DNA of 6,377 nucleotides, taken from assembly GCA_025927515.1 (NCBI GenBank), contig JAICLG010000181.1:1-6377 (forward strand), read 5' to 3'. Below are positions 1 to 4,905 of this stretch, piece by piece; the stretch's first letter is position 1, and every line of letters starts with the position of its first letter. A program made the translations under genes and the position numbers. The DNA is from Hyphomicrobium sp. (lineage in GTDB: Bacteria; Pseudomonadota; Alphaproteobacteria; Rhizobiales; Hyphomicrobiaceae). The notes beneath the pieces are model-generated. The model was not told where the DNA came from. It did not search any database and saw only the letters and a program-made list of their open reading frames with translations.

Positions 1-1258
1 ACGTCGGCGGACGCGTCGACGGCTGCGTGATGTACCGGATTTTGATGCGCCGTCCTGCCGCAGCCGGCGGAGCGTGCCGTCCCAGCGCTTCTTCGAGCCA
101 ACGATTGAGCTGCGGAGTCGAGACGCGCCTGTTCCACGTTGCGTGCGCCTTGGTGATCGCAGTCATTAGCTGGTCGAGACCGTTTTCAGAACGCGCAGAG
201 ATCGGGATGACGGAAACATTCGGTACCTGCGCCAGGCTTTCCGCAACGGTCTTCTTCAGATCGCGCAGCGTCTTCTGCTTTTCCTGAACGAGATCCCACT
301 TGTTGATCGCAACGACGAACGCGCGCCCCTCTTCCGTAATGCGATGTCCGATTGTCAGATCCTGATGCTCGAAGGGACGTTCCGCATCAATCAGCAAAAC
401 CACAACTTCGGCGAAGCGAATGGCGCGCACGGCATCGCTCGCTGAGAGCTTTTCCGCCGTCTCAGTGATTTTCGCCTTGCGCCGCAGCCCCGCCGTATCG
501 AACAGAAGGATCGGTTGACCTTTGTAATCGAGTTCGCTCGAAACGCTGTCGCGCGTCAGTCCGGGCTCCGGCCCGGTGATCATCCGGTCTTCGCCGAGCA
601 GCGCATTGACGAGCGTCGACTTGCCCGCGTTGGGACGGCCGACGATCGCAACTCGTATCGGCTTCGGCCGCGTGTCCTGCGCCGGTTCCTCGGAGGGGGC
701 CGGTTGCACATCGGCGTCGCGCCGCTTTTTCGTAACGGGCGGCAGCTTCAGCCCGAGCGCCGCCGTCACATCCATCGCCAGATCGCCTATTCCCTCGCCG
801 TGCTCGGCGGATATGGCGATGGGCGCGCCGAGACCAAGCGAGAAGGCATCAAGCACGCCGTCGGTCCCCTGACGGCCTTCGGCCTTGTTGGCGACGAGGA
901 CGACGGGCTTGCCGGAATGGCGCGCAATCCGCGCGAAGGCGCTGTCGGCGGCGGTAACGCCCGCCCGCGCGTCGATGACGAAAAGGACGAGATCGGCCGC
1001 GGCGATTGCTTGCTCCGTCTGCTTGCGCATGCGATCGGCGATCGTACCTTGGCGCGCTTCTTCGAGCCCCGCCGTGTCGATCAGCCGTAGCTCGACACCG
1101 AAGATATCGGCGGTTCCTTCCCGGCGGTCGCGGGTCAAGCCGGGCAGATCCGACACCAATGCCGCCCGCGTACCGGTGAGCCGGTTGAAGAGCGTCGATT
1201 TACCGACATTCGGGCGGCCCACAATGGCGACCACAGGACTATGCGCTGACAATGACAA
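1..1258 (-). CDS. der: Ribosome-assembly GTPase Der (EngA), C-terminus cut by the window edge
   Basis: Der is an essential cytoplasmic GTPase with two G domains in tandem that helps mature the 50S ribosomal subunit. Read from TTG 1258, 419 residues are present. Domain 1 shows the P-loop GRPNVGKST (14-22), LTRDR (41-45), DTAG (61-64) and NKAE (124-127). After an acidic/Pro-rich linker (about 173-200), domain 2 shows GRPNAGKST (207-215), DTAGLRR (254-260) and NKWD (319-322). The KH-like domain starts near 380 and is cut at the window edge; the family is usually 440-490 residues. The start is uncertain. There is no in-frame ATG and no clear Shine-Dalgarno; TTG 1258 or TTG 1252 fits the family N-terminus, GTG 1234 would leave one residue before VAIVGRP, and GTG 1303 is the longest option but its added codons have low third-position GC. 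The gene follows bamB on the same strand, as in many Proteobacteria, and is likely the last gene of that operon. Identity is certain; only the start is open. Confidence 0.97.
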   Translation of the reverse strand, partial: MSLSAHSPVVAIVGRPNVGKSTLFNRLTGTRAALVSDLPGLTRDRREGTADIFGVELRLIDTAGLEEARQGTIADRMRKQTEQAIAAADLVLFVIDARAGVTAADSAFARIARHSGKPVVLVANKAEGRQGTDGVLDAFSLGLGAPIAISAEHGEGIGDLAMDVTAALGLKLPPVTKKRRDADVQPAPSEEPAQDTRPKPIRVAIVGRPNAGKSTLVNALLGEDRMITGPEPGLTRDSVSSELDYKGQPILLFDTAGLRRKAKITETAEKLSASDAVRAIRFAEVVVLLIDAERPFEHQDLTIGHRITEEGRAFVVAINKWDLVQEKQKTLRDLKKTVAESLAQVPNVSVIPISARSENGLDQLMTAITKAHATWNRRVSTPQLNRWLEEALGRHAPPAAAGRRIKIRYITQPSTRPPT

Positions 1259-1343
1259 GGGAGATTGGCCGTCGAACGGTTGAAATGGATGAAAAGCCCG
1301 CACGCGCTCGGCGCGCAGGCATCGCGCGTCTCTAACGCAATTC

Positions 1344-2696
1344 CTAGTTGAGCGCGATGAGTTTTGCAGAGTCAGTCAATACGAACATGTGACCCTGCGC
1401 GACGATCGGCGGGATGAACGTTTCTTGTCCGACGCTGACCTGACTGCCGAGCTTACCTGTCACCGCGTCGACGCCTACGACCTGGCCGGCATCCGAAACG
1501 AGCCACAGCGTGCCGGACGCAAGCACGGGACCCGCCCAGGACTTCGCTTTCGGCAACTGCATCGTCCACCTGGTTTTGCCACTGGACCGGGCAAGAGCCG
1601 CGACGTGGCCGCCGGTATCAACGACATAAATCGTATCCCCCGCAACGCACGGCGGCTGCGAGCTGGGAATGGTTAACGACCATAGCCGTTCGCCTGTCTC
1701 CGCCTGGGCTGCGATCATTCGCCCGGCATGGCCAACGGCGAAGACGACGCCGTTGTCGATCGCCGGCCGAGCCGCGTCGCTCATCGACGCGATCTGCGAT
1801 GTTTGCCGGGTTCGCGACAGATTTTCGGTCCAAACCGCGGAGCCGTCCGCGATTTTGTAAGCGATGATATCGCCCGACGGGAACGGCACGACGACCATAT
1901 TGCTGTCGACGGCAGGACTGGTCGAGGACATCAGGCTGGCCGTCTGAGGCAAACCGCGCGCCGACCACACCTCCGATCCGTCGATGCCGCTCAGGCAATA
2001 GAAACGCCCATCCATTGCAAGAACATAGAGCTTGTCGCCCGCAGCCGTCGGTGCCGCACGCACCGGAACGTCGATATTCTTCATCCAGATCGTCTTGCCG
2101 TTCGACGGATCGAGAGCGGCGACGACCCCGTAGCCGTTGGCAATGTAAAGGCGGCCATTCTCGGCAGCGAGGCCCCCGCCGTATCCACCGAGGCCCACTT
2201 CACCCTCGGGTTTCGTCGAGACCGAGAAGATTTTGCTGCCCGATAGCGAGAAGGCCGAAAGAGTGGCTGCCGCGTCGAGCGTATAGATGCGTCCACCAAA
2301 GACGATCGGACTTGCCGTCACCCGTCCCGTTTTCGACGAGCCTTCCCCGGCACTGACGCTCCACATTTGGTGCAGAGGCCCGGACAGCGCCAGGTTGCCC
2401 GTGACATTGTTGGGCTCGCCGCCCGGCTGCGGCCAGGCGTCATTGCTGTGCACCGGCGGCAAAACGACGGGCTTGTCGGCATCGGCGAGATTGTCACCGA
2501 GGCTTTCCGTCGACTCGATGACCGGGATGCGGCGGCCTGGAAGCGGCTGCTGCTTTTCCTTGAACGGATTGAGCTCGGTAATCTTGGGCAGCGACGGCAA
2601 TCCACCGCCGGCGCAGCCCCCAAGCAGAGAAATCATGGCGCAGACAGCCAATAACGGCAAAGCGCGAATGCGTCTGTCGTCTCTCCCCCTGCTCAA
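1344..2696 (-). CDS. bamB: Outer-membrane assembly lipoprotein BamB, PQQ-type beta-propeller
   Basis: BamB is a lipoprotein of the BAM complex, which inserts beta-barrel proteins into the outer membrane; it scaffolds BamA from the periplasmic side. The 450-residue product has a basic N-terminus, a hydrophobic stretch (12-25) and a lipobox L25-G26-G27-C28. Residue +2 is Ala, so outer-membrane sorting is expected. A linker (29-85) carries the short motif LNPF (42-45). The rest is a propeller. Blade-closing motifs of the form G-x(4)-A-x(4-5)-G-x(3)-W recur near 190-204, 230-244, 275-289, 325-339 and 363-377, with weaker copies near 145-158 and 404-417, and the chain ends in a strand (LIALN) that would close the ring. 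It is longer than E. coli BamB (392 residues), mostly in the N-terminal linker. The start is TTG 2696, chosen because AGGAGG lies 7 bases upstream and an ATG (codon 21) would cut into the signal peptide. It lies 30 bases after the TPR gene and just before der. A quinoprotein dehydrogenase is unlikely given the lipobox and context. Confidence 0.93.
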   Translation of the reverse strand: MSRGRDDRRIRALPLLAVCAMISLLGGCAGGGLPSLPKITELNPFKEKQQPLPGRRIPVIESTESLGDNLADADKPVVLPPVHSNDAWPQPGGEPNNVTGNLALSGPLHQMWSVSAGEGSSKTGRVTASPIVFGGRIYTLDAAATLSAFSLSGSKIFSVSTKPEGEVGLGGYGGGLAAENGRLYIANGYGVVAALDPSNGKTIWMKNIDVPVRAAPTAAGDKLYVLAMDGRFYCLSGIDGSEVWSARGLPQTASLMSSTSPAVDSNMVVVPFPSGDIIAYKIADGSAVWTENLSRTRQTSQIASMSDAARPAIDNGVVFAVGHAGRMIAAQAETGERLWSLTIPSSQPPCVAGDTIYVVDTGGHVAALARSSGKTRWTMQLPKAKSWAGPVLASGTLWLVSDAGQVVGVDAVTGKLGSQVSVGQETFIPPIVAQGHMFVLTDSAKLIALN

Positions 2697-2700
2697 GTAG

Positions 2701-2713
2701 TCCCCTCCTCTCC
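2701..2713 (-). promoter_or_regulatory. Strong ribosome binding site that fixes the TTG start of bamB
   Basis: The minus strand reads GGAGAGGAGGGGA here, with AGGAGG ending 7 bases before TTG 2696. This is the best Shine-Dalgarno in the window. It sits in the 30-base gap after the upstream TPR gene and supports both the unusual start codon and independent initiation on a shared transcript. Confidence 0.75.
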
Positions 2714-2726
2714 GTCGAGTGCCCTG

Positions 2727-3524
2727 TCAGGGCTTCTTGTCCGTGCCCGCCGAGGCGTCAGCTTTCGGCTTGGCGTCCGTGTCAGCGGGCTTCCCCTCAG
2801 CCGCTGATCCGGTCGTTGAAGGCTTCGTCGTCTGCGCCGCAGCTGCCTTGGCGGTGTTCGCAACCTCGGCAGCCGCGATATCGCCCATGACCACCTTCAC
2901 CCGATCCTGAAGTCCTTGCGGCGCATTTGGATCGACCAGCAGCGGTTCGAGATACTTGCGCGCCTCGTCATACTTCTTGGCCCTGTAGGCGGCGATGCCG
3001 AGCAGTTCACGCGCACTCTGGCTGAACGGCGCATCGTCGGCCGCCAAAGGTGTCAATCGATTCTGGATTTCCGCATAGTCCGCATCAGGCAATCGAAGCG
3101 ATGCGGCCTGTAGTTGTGCAAAGCTTTTCAACAGATTGTCCGCGCCCGAATCCTTTGCGAGCGATTCATAAGTCGCGATGGCATCGGATGTTTTGCCCGC
3201 ATTCACTTGCGCCCCGGCAAGTTGCAATTTCGCGAGAGCCGCAAAACCGGCCGGCCCGTTGTCGGCGATCTTTTTGAAGGCCTCCTGGGCTTCGGTCTTC
3301 TTCTTGTCGTCGCTGAGGTTCTGTGCGGCCGCAAAATTCGCCCCGGCGGTCTGCTCCGCCGCCATGCGCCGCGTTTCCAGGTACTTGTAGCCGCCGACTC
3401 CAAGAACAATCAGCGCCGCAACAGCAAAAATGACACCGTTATATTGCTGCCAAAGCTTCTCCATCCGTTCGCGGCGGATTTCGTCCTCCACCTCACGCAA
3501 CAGACTGTCATGATTGTCGGCCAT
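2727..3524 (-). CDS. YfgM-like inner-membrane tetratricopeptide protein
   Basis: This 265-residue protein has a charged cytoplasmic N-terminus (1-29, with REVEDEIRRER and LWQQY), one transmembrane helix (about 30-47, then YKYLETRR) and a periplasmic helical region of TPR type (about 60-218). The TPR signature is seen best around AGKTSDAIATYESLAK (109-124) and around 170-198 (LGIAAYRAKKYDEARKYLEP). The tail (219-265) is a low-complexity Ala/Lys/Thr stretch, probably disordered. This plan matches the TPR_21/YfgM family; E. coli YfgM is an inner-membrane protein that works with PpiD at the Sec translocon and affects periplasmic chaperone traffic. The position directly upstream of bamB also matches E. 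coli. Start ATG 3524 has AGGGA six bases upstream. A role in handing secreted outer-membrane proteins to the BAM machinery is inferred from family and neighbours. The family call is fairly sure; equivalence to YfgM in function is not proven, so no symbol is given. Confidence 0.87.
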   Translation of the reverse strand: MADNHDSLLREVEDEIRRERMEKLWQQYNGVIFAVAALIVLGVGGYKYLETRRMAAEQTAGANFAAAQNLSDDKKKTEAQEAFKKIADNGPAGFAALAKLQLAGAQVNAGKTSDAIATYESLAKDSGADNLLKSFAQLQAASLRLPDADYAEIQNRLTPLAADDAPFSQSARELLGIAAYRAKKYDEARKYLEPLLVDPNAPQGLQDRVKVVMGDIAAAEVANTAKAAAAQTTKPSTTGSAAEGKPADTDAKPKADASAGTDKKP

Positions 3525-3681
3525 CGTATGTCCCTAAGCTCCGGGCAGTTGCCATTATCACGGGGCGGACCATACCAGCGGCCGTCCCACTTGGCGGGCA
3601 TAGATAGCGAAGCAGTCGTCCGGGGCAAGCCCTGCTCGCAAATTCGGCGGTATTGGCGAGCAAATCCCCGCGATAACGCCG
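3525..3681 (-). other. Gap between panB and the TPR gene; weak hairpin and weak promoter candidate
   Basis: No convincing gene lies in these 157 bases. A 7-base inverted repeat (TGCTCGC at 3633-3639 and GCGAGCA at 3656-3662, 16-base loop) sits about 20 bases after the panB stop, but no T-run follows it on the minus strand, so it is not a typical intrinsic terminator. Further on, minus-strand TTGCCC (3628-3623) and TATCTA (3606-3601) are 16 bases apart, a poor match to a housekeeping promoter. The gap is long for a tight operon, so the envelope genes may have their own promoter here. The three bases-to-start elements near 3531-3535 (AGGGA) are the ribosome binding site of the TPR gene. Confidence 0.3.
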
Positions 3682-4563
3682 CTAAGTGCTCGAAGTCTTC
3701 GGCTTTTTCGTGGCTCGCTGCGGGGCCGGCGCCGCGGTGCCATTGTCGGCCTTAACCGAATATGTGTGTTCCGGCGCTGGAAACGTGCGGGCTCGGACCT
3801 CGTCGGCATAGGCGCCGATGGCACGATCGATAGCCGCACCAATGGCTCCGAATTTCTTGACGAATTTGGGAACGCTAGGAGACAGCCCGAGCATATCCTC
3901 CATGACGAGGATCTGCCCGTCGCAGCCGGGAGAGGCCCCAATGCCGATGGTCGGAATGGGAACGGCCTTGGTGATCCGCTCCGCGAGTGGCGCCGTCATC
4001 GCCTCGAGCACGATCGCGAACGCGCCGGCCTCCGCCACGAGCCGCGCATCCTCTTCGATGGCGTGCCACTGATCGACAGTGCGTCCTTGCGTCTTGAACC
4101 CGCCGAGCACGTTCACCGACTGCGGCGTCAGCCCGATGTGCGCCATGACCGGAATACCGCGGTCCACGAGATATCGCACGGTTTCCGCCATGCGCCGCCC
4201 GCCTTCGAGTTTCACCCCGCCGCAATCGGTTTCTTTCATCACCCTTGCGGCATTACGGAAGGCGATAGCGGGGCTCTCCTCGTAGGTGCCGAACGGCATA
4301 TCGATGATGATGAGGGCACGCTTCGAACCGCGCACGACGGCCTTGCCGTGCATGATCATAAGCTCCAGCGGCACCGGCACCGTCGATTCATAGCCGTGCA
4401 TCACCATGCCGAGACTGTCGCCAACCAGCAGAAAATCGCAATGGTTGTCGGCAATCGCGGCCGTGTGTGCGTGATAGGATGTCAGCGCCACGATGGGCTC
4501 GCCACCCTTTCGCGACGTAATGTCGGGCGCCATCAGACGGCGGCGCTTGAAGTGGATCGACAT
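3682..4563 (-). CDS. panB: 3-methyl-2-oxobutanoate hydroxymethyltransferase (ketopantoate hydroxymethyltransferase)
   Basis: PanB makes ketopantoate from 2-oxoisovalerate using 5,10-methylenetetrahydrofolate, the first committed step of pantothenate and coenzyme A synthesis, in the cytoplasm. The 293-residue product is a full-length TIM-barrel enzyme. Visible family residues are VGDS (D49 metal ligand, S50), IIIDMPF (D88 metal ligand), KLEGG (K118, E120), the catalytic Glu in IVLEAM (E187), GIGAS (207-211) and CDGQ (214-217). They correspond to E. coli D45, D84, K112, E114 and E181. The enzyme is somewhat longer than E. coli PanB (264 residues) because of a short N-terminal extension and a basic Ala/Pro/Lys-rich tail (about 272-293). 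Start ATG 4563 is chosen because GGAGA lies 3 bases before it; the frame stays open upstream to GTG 4650, but those codons give an Arg-rich peptide with no homology visible to me. No panC or panD is in view. It is the first gene of the minus-strand series. Confidence 0.97.
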   Translation of the reverse strand: MSIHFKRRRLMAPDITSRKGGEPIVALTSYHAHTAAIADNHCDFLLVGDSLGMVMHGYESTVPVPLELMIMHGKAVVRGSKRALIIIDMPFGTYEESPAIAFRNAARVMKETDCGGVKLEGGRRMAETVRYLVDRGIPVMAHIGLTPQSVNVLGGFKTQGRTVDQWHAIEEDARLVAEAGAFAIVLEAMTAPLAERITKAVPIPTIGIGASPGCDGQILVMEDMLGLSPSVPKFVKKFGAIGAAIDRAIGAYADEVRARTFPAPEHTYSVKADNGTAAPAPQRATKKPKTSST

Positions 4564-4615
4564 TGTTCTCCGATCGTTTCGGTAGCCAGCTTTTCGAGCG
4601 TATCGCCTGCGGTGA

Positions 4616-4825
4616 CGACGATGCGCGCCGGGGGAGTTTACGAACCTCACGGCTCAGCCGCCAGCCAAGAAGCCCGTGAAGGGCTACCAGACTGGTGAAT
4701 TAACCACGGATCATGCACAGCAAAAGCTAAGGCCCGCGAAAAACGTGGAGTTGGTGCAACAGCTCGGCCTTCCAATGCAGGCATCGCCGATGACCAGCGT
4801 TGCGGGTCCCGACCCGGCCTTATAA
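4616..4825 (+). CDS. Possible small ORF or 3' remnant, unidentified
   Basis: A plus-strand frame runs from just after a TGA (4613-4615) to TAA 4823-4825. I do not recognise the product. Its composition is protein-like: few Arg, no Cys after the first codons, a balanced mix with segments such as PPAKKPVKGY, TTDHAQQKL and ELVQQLGLPMQ. Third-position GC is about two thirds, below that of the neighbouring genes but not random-looking. There is no ATG at the front; GTG 4673 with a weak AAGAAG upstream would give a 50-residue peptide. It could be a small gene with a rare start, the end of a decayed gene whose front has been lost, or chance. The opposite-strand frame over the same bases (4647-4940) is Arg/Ser/Pro-rich and looks like a shadow. 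Confidence 0.25.
   Translation, partial: RRCAPGEFTNLTAQPPAKKPVKGYQTGELTTDHAQQKLRPAKNVELVQQLGLPMQASPMTSVAGPDPAL
4693..4706. promoter_or_regulatory. Imperfect palindrome, possible operator
   Basis: TGGTGAATTAACCA is symmetric around AATT, with TGGT/ACCA arms and one mismatched pair. It is an AT-rich island in GC-rich DNA within the divergent region, about 130 bases upstream of the panB start and 200 bases upstream of the transpeptidase start. A regulator binding here is only a suggestion; I cannot assign a family. Confidence 0.2.
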
Positions 4826-4905
4826 CAAATTCCTGGGCACTGCTGTTGTCGTCGTGACCGGGATTTGGCCGCGATGACGGGTCTGGTTCGGCGTCGGGTG
4901 GTCGC

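Larger units (their letters stand above)
4564..4905. other. Divergent intergenic region between panB and the L,D-transpeptidase
   Basis: These 342 bases separate two genes transcribed away from each other, so promoters for both should lie here. I see no strong sigma-70 promoter on either strand. The contents I can point to are a 69-codon plus-strand frame (4616-4825), a 14-base imperfect palindrome (4693-4706), a hairpin AGCCC-GTGAA-GGGCT (4671-4685), a hairpin CGGGT-CCCG-ACCCG (4803-4816) and a TATAAC box (4821-4826) that could serve as a -10 for the transpeptidase but lacks a good -35. No tRNA-like or other RNA fold was recognised. Confidence 0.5.

Noticed and set aside
515..1090. 191-codon open frame on the plus strand opposite der
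   Set aside because: Antisense to the conserved GTPase motifs of Der; Arg/Gly-rich translation without a known fold.
1728..2246. 172-codon open frame on the plus strand opposite bamB
   Set aside because: Antisense to the BamB propeller; Arg-rich shadow translation.
3633..3662. Inverted repeat after panB as a terminator
   Set aside because: The stem is only 7 bases with a 16-base loop and has no T-run after it on the minus strand.
3766..4698. 310-codon open frame on the plus strand opposite panB
   Set aside because: It is antisense to a complete PanB with all catalytic residues; its translation is His/Arg-rich with no recognisable domain, typical of a shadow in GC-rich DNA.
4803..4826. GC hairpin followed by TATAAC as a terminator or a clear promoter
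   Set aside because: The 5-base stem lacks a T-run, and TATAAC has no adequate -35 box at the proper distance; kept only as a mention in the intergenic entry.
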